Shown: positions 1-11,742 of the stretch, piece by piece | Layout: each line of letters opens with the position of its first letter | Numbering within the stretch: position 1 is the stretch's first letter | The notes under the pieces: model-generated | What the model was told of the DNA's origin: nothing | Database searches by the model: none | The model's input: the letters and a program-made list of their open reading frames with translations, nothing else | Source of the DNA: Mantis religiosa | Taxonomy: Eukaryota > Arthropoda > Insecta > Mantodea > Mantidae | Assembly (NCBI GenBank): GCA_030765055.1 | Contig: JAUKNK010000152.1 | Location: forward strand, 522,501 to 586,500 | Direction: 5' to 3' | Length of the DNA stretch: 64,000 nt | Program-made: the position numbers and the translations under genes

Positions 1-1031
1 TCTTCGCGTTCAGCTTCAAGTTGGTCGTCTGCAGTCTCTGTAGCACTTTACTCAGATTCTGGAGATGGTCTTCAAAAGTCTTACCGACGATGATGATGTC
101 GTCCAGGTATAGCAGGCAGGCGTCGTAAGTCAGCTCTCTCATCACTGACTCCATGAGGCGTTGGAAGGTAGCTGGTGCGTTGCAGAGGCCAAAGGGCATA
201 ACCGTGAACAGCCAGAGCCCTTGGCCTGTCGAGAATGCGGCCTTCTCCTTGTCTCTTGGGTCTAGAGCTACCTGCCAGTAGCCCGACTTCAGGTCCAGGG
301 TCGAGAACCACAGTGCACCGGCTAGCGTGTCCAGGGTGTCGTCAATCCGGGGTAAGGGAAAACAGTCCTTCCGGGTGACAGTGTTCAGCTTTCTATAGTC
401 TACGCAGAAGCGCAGCTCGCCGTTCTTCTTCGTCACCAAGACTACAGGGGAACACCAAGGGCTGTCAGACTCTTCAATCACTCCCCTGGATCTCATGTCC
501 TCTAGCATGTCTCGTACCGCCCCTTGCTTTGCCAGCGGAACGCGTCCATTCTGGTTGCCGAATAGGCCGGGCATCCCCTGTGTCGATGCGGTGAAGCACT
601 TTGTCCGTGCGGCCGTAGTCACTATCACCTTGGCTGAAGACGCGCTGATACCGTCTTAGCAGTTGTCGAACCCTCTCCAACTGTTCTGCAGTCAGGTGGT
701 CGGCCGCTATCTCCACAAAGCCTTCTAGCCGGGGCCCCAGTTGTTGCTTCGGCGCCGGTGCCTGTGTCTCGTCGATAGCTGTTACGCTCATCACGGGCTC
801 GCACGTTCCCAACTGCGTCCCGGCCTGGACGTCGTGATCGGCGTCCGTTGGATTTAGCAGTCTCACGGGCACCTCCTCTCGGCACGGCAGCAATGCCCTG
901 GCTACACACAATCCATGTACAGGCGTCTTCTGGTCCAGCATCATGTTCCTGGTTCTCTGGCCCTCCAGTCGCGCCGTCACCACCACCTCACTCCTCGCGG
1001 GGACAACCACGTCTTCGTCCAAGACGACGCT
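1..1031 (-). pseudogene. pol: Reverse transcriptase region of Gypsy pol, partial
   Basis: From 1031 to about 541 the frame encodes the protease-RT linker, ending in the DYGRTDKVLHRIDTG segment that precedes RT in many Gypsy elements. A one-base shift near 541 moves the frame. From there to position 1 an uninterrupted frame contains the RT fingers and palm: SPWCSPVVLVTKKNG, FCVDYRKLN, a motif A segment FSTLDLKSGYWQV, MPFGLCNAPATFQ, and the catalytic YLDD at 109-98. The thumb, RNase H and integrase lie outside the window. The conserved residues are intact in this half, so the frameshift may be fairly recent. Confidence 0.88.
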
Positions 1032-1034
1032 TCA

Positions 1035-1486
1035 AATTTCAAGGCTCTCTTCGGGTTGACGGAGTATAACCTCTTCTCCGTTAAGCCGCAGGACCTTCTT
1101 GCCGACGTCGACCGTCGCCTCATGGCTCCTAAGGGCATCCAGTCCCAGAATCACCTCCTCCGCCACCTTCGCGACGAACACCCACAGACGCACTGCACTC
1201 CATCCCAAGTTCAGCTCCAGCAGGGCCTCCTTCTCCACAGGCAAGGTGTCGCCCGATGCTGTGACAAGCTGGTATGGTCGGCTCGGCTTCCTTGTCGGCA
1301 ATTCCTTTGCCACGTCAGGTCTGATGATGGTCATGGCCGCCTCGTTGTCTACCAGCACGCGGCACGACTTTCCTCTTACCCAACCGTCCGCGATTAGGCT
1401 GTCATCCATACGCCGGCTGACGGCGCGCAGTGTCACTCGAGGGGATGGTGGTGATGGCGCCGACGTGCCCCTCTCCACGACGGCCC
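1035..1486 (-). pseudogene. pol: Retroviral-type aspartyl protease region of Gypsy pol, degenerate
   Basis: The protease would cut the Gag-Pol polyprotein. The frame shows the expected fold signatures: a VLVD active-site strand at about 1356-1345, a TASGDTLPV flap-like segment, and a C-terminal ILGLD motif. The catalytic triad, normally D-T/S-G, reads D-N-E here, so the enzyme should be inactive. The frame ends at TGA 1034-1032, and the same frame continues downstream as the linker to the RT. I infer this is a decayed copy and not a variant enzyme. Confidence 0.8.
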
Positions 1487-1558
1487 TTACTCGTTTTCCG
1501 GCTGGTCTTCCTGGCGTGGGCAGTCTCTCTGCAGGTGTCCGGGCTGTCCACACCCCCA
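1487..1558 (-). pseudogene. gag: Gag C-terminal zinc knuckle, separated from gag by the insertion
   Basis: On the minus strand, in the same frame as the gag core once the insertion is discounted, this segment encodes a CCHC knuckle: a Cys, then GQPGH, then LQRDC. The position expected for the first Cys is Ser, encoded by AGT just across the insertion at 6253-6255, so metal binding is probably impaired. The frame ends at TAA 1489-1487. The knuckle normally binds element RNA. The protease frame overlaps this end, shifted by -1. Confidence 0.75.
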
Positions 1559-2677
1559 CCAAAATCATCTTTGCCTAGGTCTCCTGAGAGAAGTAGAGTT
1601 GAACAGTTACCAGCTGCTCGTGAAAGTACCTCACAAAAAGGGGTAGTAGCTAATATACATGAAATTATTGCCAATATAAATGCTATAATTGGTGCGGACA
1701 AGATGTCTGTGAGCGCCAAGAAGCAGGTCTTTGCCTTATTGGCAAAGGTAACAGAAGCATACGATAAAATGAATATAAAGAATGTGAAGCTGCAAACAGA
1801 ATTAGATACTATAAAGGAGTCTAGGAAACAAATACCGGAAGTGACGTACGCACAAGTAGCATCAAAACCAAAGCTGTCAGAGACCGTGGAAAAGGTAAAT
1901 CGTGCTGCACAGAGGCAGACACATGTAGTATTTATAAAATCAACAAAGGGCAAAAGTACCAAGGAGGTGCAACAAATAGTGACTCAGAATTTGAAGCCGA
2001 ATAAGGAAGGAATTAAAATAAATAATTTAAGAATATCAGAGAATTCATTAATAATTGAGACTGAATCTAAAGAAGATGCTCAAAAAATTATGAATAGTGA
2101 AAATCTAAAAGAAAAAGATATTGTGATAGAAGAATTAAAAAAGAGAAATCCCTTGATGATTTTATACGATGTAATAGCAACTGAAAAGGAAGAAGATATT
2201 ATAAGTAATATATATGAACAAAATTTTAAGGATATAATAAGTTGGGAGAATTTTGAAAAAGAAGTGAAATTCAGATTTAGAACTGGACCAAGAGAGAGGA
2301 GAACTGTCCACATTGTAATTGAAGTGACATCAAAAATAAGGAAAATAATCCTAAGTAGTGGTAAATTATATATTGGCTTTCAGTCTGTAAGTGCAAAAGA
2401 TTGCTTGGTTGTGGCTAAATGTTTAAAGTGTCAACAACTGGGACATGTATCAAAATATTGTAGAACCACTATGAATATTTGCTCACATTGTGGAGAGCAG
2501 GATCACACTAAAGCTGAATGTGAAAAGAAAGATCAACTTGGCATATGTATACCCTGCAGTAACAAGAAAATTAACAAAGAATGTGGGAAAAAAGTGTATT
2601 GTAAAGACCGACAGCAATGTCCAACGTATCAAATGTTTTGGAACAGACTAGTTAATAGAATTGATTATAGACAGTAG
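1559..2677 (+). pseudogene. ORF1 of element A: zinc-knuckle RNA-binding protein, N-terminus missing
   Basis: ORF1 proteins of this clade coat element RNA. The frame is open from the insertion junction to TAG 2675-2677, about 372 codons. The first in-frame ATG inside the element is at 1703. The N-terminal part is Lys/Glu-rich with a coiled-coil-like stretch, and the middle holds an RRM-like segment. The C-terminus has two canonical CCHC knuckles (2420-2461 and 2480-2521) and a third, irregular Cys cluster after them. The frame is also open upstream through the duplication into antisense Gypsy sequence as far as 1430, but that part does not belong to the element. ORF2 overlaps the last 17 bases in the +1 frame. 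Confidence 0.82.
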
Positions 2678-5600
2678 GATAAATAAAGAAATAGAAACTG
2701 AGTGGATACGTTCGCTGCGTATCGGTCAAATAAATGCACAAAGATCAAGAGTTGTCATGCTAGAAATAAGAAAGTTAATCGATGAAATGAAGCTAGATAT
2801 AATCTGTATACAAGAACCTTATGTGATAAATCAAAAACCCATACACTTTCCAGTTACTGCAAGGGTAATAATGCAAGGTGAAGATCCCAAGGCTTTAATT
2901 GTAATTGTAAACAAAGATATACAAATAGTTAAAATCACTCAGTTATGTGACGAACATGTAAGTTGCATTGAAATAACAACGTCAGAATTATCCTTTATAT
3001 TGTGTGATCAATATTTCCAATATATGGACGATATTCAGGAACATATAAACAGAATGATAACGGTATTGGAAGCATTTACACACAAGGCTATTATTTTTAC
3101 AATGGATGCTAATGCTAAATCTGAATGGTGGTGGAGTAAAAACCCCGATGAAAAGGGAGAAAAAATGGAAGAAGTAATTATCAACTATGACTTACAGATT
3201 GAAAATAGACCACATAATCCATATACATTTCACAACAGACTTGCTGCAATGGAGAATATAGATCTGACTTTAACTAAAGGATATATTGGAGATAGAATTA
3301 TTAAGTGGAAAGTAACACAAGGATTAACTTGTAGTGCTCATAATATGATCTATTTCGAGATTGTCACACAATGGAAAGGGGAAACTTGTGTGCGCAGAAA
3401 TAGAAAAATGAGATACCAAATGAAGCATGCTGATTGGGATAAACTAAGAACTAATTATACAGCGCCAAACATGAATATGATGGATGATATTAACACCAAA
3501 GCACATGCTTTCACGGTAAAGATCCAAAAAGCAATGGAAGTGGCCCTAAAGTAGAGTATTGTAACAGATAATAATTATAGCATTTGGAATGAAGATCTAC
3601 AGAAACTAAGGAGTAAAATGCGTAAGGCCAGAAGGAGATATCAAAATAGTATAACGGCGCAAGAAACTTTGGAGAACTTAGAAAAATACAGGGAAATTAA
3701 GACACAGTACAAAAGCAAATTAGAATAAAACAGGATCAAATCGTGGAATAGGTTTATTGAAGAGAACTTATTAGATGATAAATGGGGTGTTCCTTATAAA
3801 ATAATAATGGAGAAGATTTCAGCTCCTGAAGTGATATCTACCATACAAAAAGAAGATGGAACATATACTAAAACATGGTTAGAGTCAATGAATCGATTAC
3901 TGGAAAAATTACTACCATCAGATAACAAGGATGATGATGGAGAAATACATCAAACAAAACGACAAGAACTGGAGATGGATTATAAAAACGATGCAAGCAA
4001 CTCTTCTGTCATCTACCCTTTTGATATATCTGAAGTCTCTTTGGCAATAAGGCAGTTAAAAATAAAGAAAGCCCCGGGACCTGATCATATAACAGCAGAA
4101 GTTTTACAGAATTTGGAAAAGGAAATTTTGGGGCAATTGTGTGATCTACTTAATCATTGTTTAATATCTGGGAAAGTGCCATACTGTTGGAAGGAAGCAA
4201 CAATAGTCATATTGAAAAAAGATAAAGACAGAGATCCAACAAATCCAAAGACGTATCGGCCGATTTGCCTGTTGAATACATTGGGAAAGGTGCAAGAAAT
4301 ATTACTGCATAAAAGGATTAATGAACACAGAATTATGAAAGGTATGACAGAAAAGCAATTCGGTTTTAGAAAGTTCTTTTCAACGGAGGATGCCATAAAT
4401 CAAGCAATTAAGAAGGTGAATACATCCAATAAGAAATACGTAGTTGCAATGTTTGTTGATATAGCAGGCGCTTTCGATAATCTATGGTGGCCCCAGTTAT
4501 TCAAGACTTTGAGAGATAAGCAATATCCCAAAAGCCTGTACAATATTTTAAGAGATTACTGTAAGGACAGACGTGTATACATATATGGTGAAAATAAAAT
4601 GATAACTAAGGAGATATCAAAAGGCTGCCCTCAGGGATCAATTTTAGGTCCGACATTTTGGGACATATTAACCGAGCCTATGTTAGAATATATGAGTAAA
4701 CTCCCATATGTGCTTGATATAATAGCATATGCAGATGACCTATTAATATTAGTCGAAGCAAACAGTAGATCAGAACTAGAAGAAAAGGCTAACAACACTT
4801 TGGAGCGTTTGGATAGTTGGTGTAAGGAAGTTAAATTGCAAGTTGCGCCACAAAAGTCGATGTTCATGATAATGAAAGGGACGCTAAAAAGGGATTCAAT
4901 AATTAAACTGGCTGGAGTTAAAGTATGCAGGAAAAAGGTAGTGAAATATTTGGGGATTCACATAGATGAAAAACAGCTTTATAATACACATATAAATGAG
5001 GTTAAAAATAAAGCTAATAATGTGATGATGAAATTATCTAATCTTACGACCAGATAATTCAAGCTACCAACGGAGATAGTCAGTGTTTATCACATGAGTT
5101 TTATGGTGGGCATAACCGCATATGGAGCTGGAATCTGGGCACATAGATTGAGTAATACCAAAAATATAAAAGTACTTAGATCAACACAGAGAAGAGCTTT
5201 GCTTAGGATGACCGGTGCAGCTTCTACTACGGGAACAATGGCTCTGTTGGTGATTATGGCCATTTGGCCAATAGACTTATTAATTCTGATGAGAGCGGCA
5301 TACTTTTGGTTGAAGAAAAGAGATCTAAAAAGAGTAGAGGATATCATTGGAGAATGTTGTAGGACCAAAACAGAAGTACGATGATGTTTAATACGACGAT
5401 GGCAACAAGAATGGAATGAGATGACAATTAGCAGACGAACATACAATCTGTTTCCAAACATAAAAGAAAGGTTGAATCTCAAAAACATATTGCCCGGAAA
5501 GGGTGGCATATTATATATAGCAGGACACGGTTCATTTAACACATATTTTAAGAAGATATGGAAGATACCTAGCGATATCTGTGATGTATGTCAAGTGCAA

Positions 5601-5902
5601 GACTCACCAGAACATGTCATTTTTAATGTATTAAATATAAAGAGACTTTACAGGAATATAGAGAGTTACTAGCTGGGAAACAAGTATATAACATCATTAG
5701 ATATGAATACGATCTTAAAATCTTAGAGAAGATGGTTCTCACAGTTTCTGACGTAGTAATGGAACAATATAAGATCAATAGACTTCAGAATCAGCCAAGA
5801 CGCATACGTCAGCATAGACCCAATGGTGAACAGTCTGCAACTAGAAGTTCCAGTAGATTAAGACGACATCGGGAACTAGAAGTAGATAGGACACAGCTAT
5901 AA
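2661..5902 (+). pseudogene. ORF2 of element A: endonuclease, reverse transcriptase and zinc finger
   Basis: The product would nick target DNA and copy element RNA at the nick. The endonuclease domain (about 2715-3370) has the QINAQRS start, the IICIQEPYV strand with its catalytic Glu, a DANAKSEWW segment and NIDLTL. The normal SDH catalytic motif reads SAH, so nicking is probably lost. The RT domain (about 4030-4960) shows APGPDHITAE, FVDIAGAFDN, GCPQGSILGP and an intact YADD at 4728-4739. A C-terminal CCHC finger starts CDVC at 5580; its last Cys is out of frame after a one-base loss near 5630. The reading frame ends at TAA about 5900-5902. Four in-frame stops make this a pseudogene. No ATG lies at the overlap with ORF1; the first in-frame ATG is 2758. 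Confidence 0.88.
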
Positions 5903-6236
5903 GTATCTCAGGAAGAAGGATTAGACACAAATCAGGAAACTGTTTCGGATATAGAATGAAGACAGGTAGAAGGAGACGCAGTTATCAGAATCAGGAACAG
6001 GAAGCCAATATAGAGGAGACAGGCTAACAAACTAACAACTTAATGAATTTTGTAACTTCCCTTGTGGAGGATATTATATTAAAACATGTAATATAGGATT
6101 GTATCTGCAAAGATTATAATTTGTTATTGTTAAATCATATTAAATCATTAAATAAATCAAATAAAATTGTAAATAATCGTGTCCAGGTTTAGCATCTAGA
6201 TGCCTGGACAATAGATTAGCAGATAATATTTTTTTT
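5903..6236 (+). other. 3' UTR of element A with terminal hairpin and T-run
   Basis: This AT-rich stretch shows no coding frame. A compact hairpin lies at 6181-6209: outer arms GTCCAG and CTGGAC, an asymmetric internal loop, and an inner 12-bp palindrome GCATCTAGATGC. It ends 27 nt before the element's 3' end. The element ends in eight T before the target-site duplication. Several non-LTR elements need a 3' stem-loop for RT recognition, so this may be such a signal; that role is inferred. Confidence 0.6.
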
Positions 6237-6250
6237 TGTCCACACCCCCA

Positions 6251-6834
6251 ACTCAGGCCACTAGGTGTTCACCGGCGTCCCTCAGCTGGTCTTCTGTCTC
6301 CGGCGTAGCGGACACTCCTCGTTCTCGACGTCGTAATAGATGTTTCTTTGGCCGCCTCCATCCTTAATGCCGCTGTCAGCGCCTCGCGGATGGTTTTATA
6401 TTCGCCGAGCATTAGGCGCTGACGAATCTCCGTGTCCCGTACCCCGTCTACAAAATGGTAGGCGGCTTCCCGGGATACGAACTCCAGTGGCAGGTCAACC
6501 AAGGCCTTGCTAGCCAGCTGCTCAATCGCTATGGCGAACTCCTGCAGCGTCTCCCCCAGCTGCTGTGACCTTGCCTTTAGCTGGCTGCGGTATGCTGCGG
6601 CTAAGCGGTGGTTCCCGAAGCGATTCTCCAGGGCCTCCCAGATGTCCTTGAACGCCGCCGTTGTCTGCACCGCGTTTAGGACTTCCGCGGCCCGTCCCTG
6701 GAGGCTGGCTATTAACTGTGTGGCCTCGTCCTCCGGTGACCATCTGTTGTGCTTGGTCACTGTGTCGAACTGGCGGCGGAAGCCCTCAAATGTTGACGCG
6801 CCGTCATATTTTGGAGGTTTGACGCGCGCCCCGA
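6251..6834 (-). pseudogene. gag: Gag core (capsid-like) region of the Gypsy element
   Basis: This is the continuation of gag after the frameshift. It begins with a PPKYDG segment followed by FEGFRRQF, then a helical stretch with RAAEVL, LENRFG, AAYRSQLK and LQEFA. These are characteristic of the retrotransposon Gag family that accompanies arthropod Gypsy polyproteins. An in-frame TGA at 6271-6269 interrupts the Arg/Pro-rich linker just before the zinc knuckle. It could derive from an Arg CGA codon by a C-to-T change. The coding frame then meets the non-LTR insertion at 6250. The gene is recognisable but cannot encode an intact protein. Confidence 0.8.
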
Positions 6835-7287
6835 TGATGTGTCGCGTCCCGGTGCGTCGGCCTTCAAATCCTTCAGTCTCCTGCCGACGACGTCATCCAC
6901 CATGGCGTTCAGGGACTTGATGCTGCTGTCGGCCTTTCCCTCCAGGTTGTTTACGCGGTTCGCGAGGTCTTCGACGTCTTCAACGACGGCGTTGAAAGAC
7001 TTGGCGTTATTGTCGGCCTTTTCCTCTAGGTCACTGAAGCGGTTCGCCAGGTCCTCGACGCGCTCGTCCACTTGGCCCATCCGCTTGCCCAGCTCCGTCA
7101 CGTTATCCCTCACGCCGGCCAACTGTTCCTCAAATTTGGCGGCCAGGACCTCGTTCGCCTCCTTCATTTCCGTGGTCAGTTCGGCCATGTTTGCGGTCAT
7201 TGTCGTGGCCAAGTTGTTATTTGTAGTCTCCAGCTTCGCGGCCAGGTTGTTATTTGCCGCTTCCGTTTTCGCTGTTAATTCGTTCAT
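6835..7287 (-). pseudogene. gag: Gag N-terminal coiled-coil region of the Gypsy element
   Basis: Gag is the structural protein that packages element RNA. The first ATG is at 7287-7285, about 30 nt inside the primer-binding site, and the frame is open upstream to that site. The first ~130 residues are rich in Ala, Asn, Leu, Glu and Lys. They carry heptad-like repeats, including two near-duplicate blocks each with a DLAN and a LE-KAD segment, and predict a long coiled coil. The frame then runs out near 6757 in an unrelated tail, because the true gag frame shifts near 6835 in a GC-rich stretch and continues in the neighbouring frame. I therefore treat this part and the next as one broken gene. 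Confidence 0.7.
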
Positions 7288-7317
7288 CTTCTGCAAAAGC
7301 AGATGTTGTTGTCGCGC

Positions 7318-7329
7318 TTCCTGACACCA
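7318..7329 (-). other. Primer-binding site, tRNA-Leu type
   Basis: The minus strand reads TGGTGTCAGGAA immediately inside the LTR end. TGG followed by TGTCAG is complementary to the CTGACA-CCA 3' end typical of leucine tRNAs, the primer used by several arthropod Gypsy elements. The tRNA assignment is from memory of tRNA-Leu ends. The site's position between the LTR and gag is seen directly. Confidence 0.6.
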
Positions 7330-7330
7330 C

Positions 7331-7816
7331 TGTGACTTTGTGGGTTAGTGAAATGAAAAGTCCAATTGCACCACTTAAAAATGTTCCTTATTTCCACCGA
7401 CTTACAGTTAAACACTTGCCAATTACACAGAATTACGTAATGCACACCATTATGATTCACCAATTCGTCCATTACAATTCCGCTGTACGCTCAAAATTAC
7501 GTAAATTCTTCCGTTGCACAGTGTGCTCTTTCTTACACTAGCGCTGCACTCTTACAGCTGTTCGCCAAACACTGACTGACTGTCTCATTGAAGCCCTTTG
7601 TATAGGAATATCACTGTTTTTCTAGAAGTCTCTGGTTTTCTCCGAATCACCCGAAAGTTCCAGAGGACAGGAGAATGGGAGAGAAACGTCCAGGGACAAG
7701 TGACATTTCACTAATCACCCCTCAGTTAGTGACTGAGAATAATCGGGAGGCGTGGCTCGGCTGCCTCGGGTCCCTTCCAGCTGTCGCCGGTCGTGCCTTC
7801 CGCTAATTGGCTGACA
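7331..7816 (-). repeat. Candidate 5' LTR of the Gypsy element
   Basis: On the minus strand this interval starts TGTCAGCC directly at the edge of the AAT microsatellite and ends in ACA, two bases before a primer-binding-site-like sequence. It contains a CCAAT motif near its start, a TATA-like motif (TATACAAA) and initiator motifs, as expected for U3-R-U5. The inner edge is well supported by the primer-binding site. The outer edge is inferred: an alternative TGTCAC start lies at 7705, giving a 375-bp LTR instead of 486 bp. The partner LTR is outside the window, so identity cannot be tested here. Confidence 0.5.
7571..7604 (-). promoter_or_regulatory. Pol II core promoter in the LTR (TATA box and TCAGT initiator)
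   Basis: On the minus strand TATACAAA starts at 7604. Two overlapping arthropod-type initiators (TCAGT) lie at 7579-7575 and 7575-7571, so the initiator A would be about 27-31 nt downstream of the TATA start. That is the usual TATA-initiator spacing, and it places the start of R in the middle of the candidate LTR. Confidence 0.55.
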
Positions 7817-8060
7817 ATAATCATCATAATCTCCATAATCATCATAATTATCATAATCATAATAATAATCATCACAATCATAATAATCATCATAATCATC
7901 ATAATAATCATCATAATCATAATAACAATCATCATAATCATAACAATAATATTAATCATCATAATCATATTAATAATCATAATAATAGTCATCATAATCA
8001 TCATCATAATAATAGACATCATAATCATCATAATTATCATAATAATCATCATAATCATTC

Positions 8061-8360
<300 letters not shown>

Positions 8361-8411
8361 TTAATAATAATAATAATAATAATAGTAATAATAATAATAG
8401 TAATAATAATA

Positions 8412-8738
<327 letters not shown>

Positions 8739-8770
8739 GTAATAATAATAATAGTAATAATAATAATAGT

Positions 8771-9055
8771 AATAATAGTAGTAGTAATAATAGTAGTAGT
8801 AATAATAGTAGTAGTAATAATAGTAGTAGTAATAATAGTAGTAGTAATAATAGTAGTAGTAATAATAGTAGTAGTAATAATAGTAGTAGTAATAATAGTA
8901 GTAGTAATAATAGTAGTAGTAATAATAGTAGTAGTAATAATAGTAGTAGTAATAATAGTAGTAGTAATAATAGTAGTAGTAATAATAGTAGTAGTAATAA
9001 TAGTAGTAGTAATAATAGTAGTAGTAATAATAGTAGTAGTAATAATAGTAGTAGT
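8771..9055. repeat. 15-bp tandem sub-array in the microsatellite, 19 perfect copies
   Basis: The unit is AATAATAGTAGTAGT, repeated 19 times without a mismatch, then grading into shorter AGT-interrupted forms to about 9175 (the 12-bp unit AATAATAGTAAT type). It is a five-triplet unit inside the triplet array. Confidence 0.93.
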
Positions 9056-9164
9056 AATAATAGTAGTAATAATAATAGTAGTAATAATAATAGTAATAAT
9101 AATAATAGTAATAATAATAGTAATAATAATAGTAATAATAATAGTAATAATAATAGTAATAATA

Positions 9165-9267
<103 letters not shown>

Positions 9268-9329
9268 TAATAATAATGATAATAATAATGATAATAGTAA
9301 TGATAATAGTAATGATAATAGTAATATTA

Positions 9330-9560
<231 letters not shown>

Positions 9561-9763
9561 GTAATAATAATAGTAATAATAGTAATAGTAATAATAGTAA
9601 TAGTAATAATAGTAATAGTAATAATAGTAATAGTAATAATAATAGTAATAGTAATAGTAATAGTAATAATAATAATAGTAATAATAGTAATAGTAATAAT
9701 AGTAATAGTAATAATAGTAATAGTAATAATAGTAATAGTAATAATAGTAATAGTAATAATAGT

Positions 9764-9883
9764 AATAGTCATCATCGTAATAGTCATCATCGTAATAGTC
9801 ATCATCGTAATAGTCATCATCGTAATAGTCATCATCGTAATAGTCATCATCGTAATAGTCATCATCGTAATAGTCATCATCGT
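9764..9883. repeat. 15-bp tandem sub-array in the microsatellite, 8 perfect copies
   Basis: The unit is AATAGTCATCATCGT, repeated eight times. It is the only part of the array with a regular CG dinucleotide. It is preceded by a 15-bp array mixing AGT and AAT (about 9560-9763) and followed by AATCAT-type units to about 10085. Confidence 0.93.
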
Positions 9884-10102
9884 AATAATAATCATCGTAA
9901 TAATAATCATCGTAATAATAATCATAATCATCATAATCATAATCATCATAATCATAATCATAATAATCATAATCATAATCATAATCATAATAATCATAAT
10001 CATAATAATCATAATCATAATAATCATAATCATAATAATCATAATCATAATAATCATAATAATAATCATAATAATAATCATAATAATAATAATAATAATA
10101 AT

Positions 10103-10372
10103 AGTGATAATAATAATAGTGATAATAATAATAGTGATAATAATAATAGTGATAATAATAATAGTGATAATAATAATAGTGATAATAATAATAGTGATAA
10201 TAATAATAGTGATAATAATAATAGTGATAATAATAATAGTGATAATAATAATAGTGATAATAATAATAGTGATAATAATAATAGTGATAATAATAATAGT
10301 GATAATAATAATAGTGATAATAATAAAAGTGATAATAATAATAGTGATAATAATAGTAGTGATAATAATAGT
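10103..10372. repeat. 15-bp tandem sub-array in the microsatellite, about 17 copies
   Basis: The unit is AGTGATAATAATAAT, with 14 perfect copies, then one AAA variant at 10325-10327, then slightly degenerate copies. The regularity implies expansion of the five-triplet block as a unit. Confidence 0.9.
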
Positions 10373-10451
10373 AATGATAATAATAGTAATGATAATAATA
10401 GTAATGATAATAGTAATAATGATAATAGTAATAATAATAGTAATAATAATA

Positions 10452-11326
<875 letters not shown>

Positions 11327-11474
11327 AATCATCATCATAATAATAATTGTTATAATGGTAATAACGATAATAACGATAATAATAATGGTAATAATGGTAA
11401 TAATGATAATAATGATAATAATAATGATAATAATAATGATACTAATAATGATACTAATGATGATACTAATGATG

Positions 11475-11720
11475 ATAATTGATGATGATAATTGATGATA
11501 ATAATTGATGATAATAAATGATGATAATATATGATGATAATAAATGATGATAATAAATGATGATAATAAATGATGATAATAAATGGTGATAATAAATGAT
11601 GTTAATAAATGATGATAATAAATGATGATAATAAATGATGATAATAAATGATGATAATAATGATGATAATAATGATGATAATAATGATGATAATAATGAT
11701 GATAATAATGATGATAATGA
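11475..11720. repeat. 13-bp then 12-bp tandem sub-array at the right end of the microsatellite
   Basis: From about 11475 to 11655 the unit is 13 bp (AAATGATGATAAT and close variants), which breaks the triplet phase. From about 11655 to 11715 it becomes 12 bp (AATGATGATAAT). This segment adjoins the 3' end of element B. Confidence 0.8.
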
Positions 11721-11742
11721 TGATGAGAATGATAATGAGATA

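Larger units (their letters stand above)
1559..6236 (+). mobile_element. R1-clade non-LTR retrotransposon (element A), 5'-truncated
   Basis: This AT-rich 4678-bp insertion is bounded by a perfect 14-bp target-site duplication (1545-1558 and 6237-6250). It carries two overlapping ORFs: a zinc-knuckle ORF1, and an ORF2 with apurinic-type endonuclease, RT and a C-terminal zinc finger, in R1-clade order. No 5' UTR or ORF1 N-terminus is present, so it was probably truncated during insertion. ORF2 has in-frame stops at 3552-3554, 3726-3728, 5055-5057 and 5382-5384, plus a one-base shift near 5630. The 3' end is a T-run, not poly(A). It has inserted antisense to the Gypsy host element. Confidence 0.9.
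1..7816 (-). mobile_element. Ty3/Gypsy-type LTR retrotransposon, interrupted, left end outside window
   Basis: Reading from right to left the parts are in retroelement order: candidate 5' LTR, primer-binding site, gag, zinc knuckle, aspartyl protease, then RT, which runs off the window edge. The element is split by a plus-strand non-LTR insertion (1559-6236). The flanks rejoin at a 14-bp duplication (1545-1558 and 6237-6250), and the gag frame is preserved because the insertion plus one duplication is 4692 bp, a multiple of three. Gag is one frame away from protease/RT, matching the -1 frameshift common in this group. The copy is dead: there are in-frame stops at 6269-6271 and 1032-1034, frameshifts near 6835 and near 541, and a damaged protease active site. 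The sequence is GC-rich compared with the AT-rich element inside it. No integrase or 3' LTR is visible because the window ends. Confidence 0.9.

Noticed and set aside
1430..1558. N-terminal extension of the element A ORF1 frame into the flanking sequence
   Set aside because: This part is antisense Gypsy gag/pol sequence plus the target-site duplication, open by chance across the junction.
1..1578. Plus-strand frames such as 848-1069, 915-1397 and 1099-1578
   Set aside because: They are shadows opposite the GC-rich Gypsy pol gene on the minus strand, with no domain signal.
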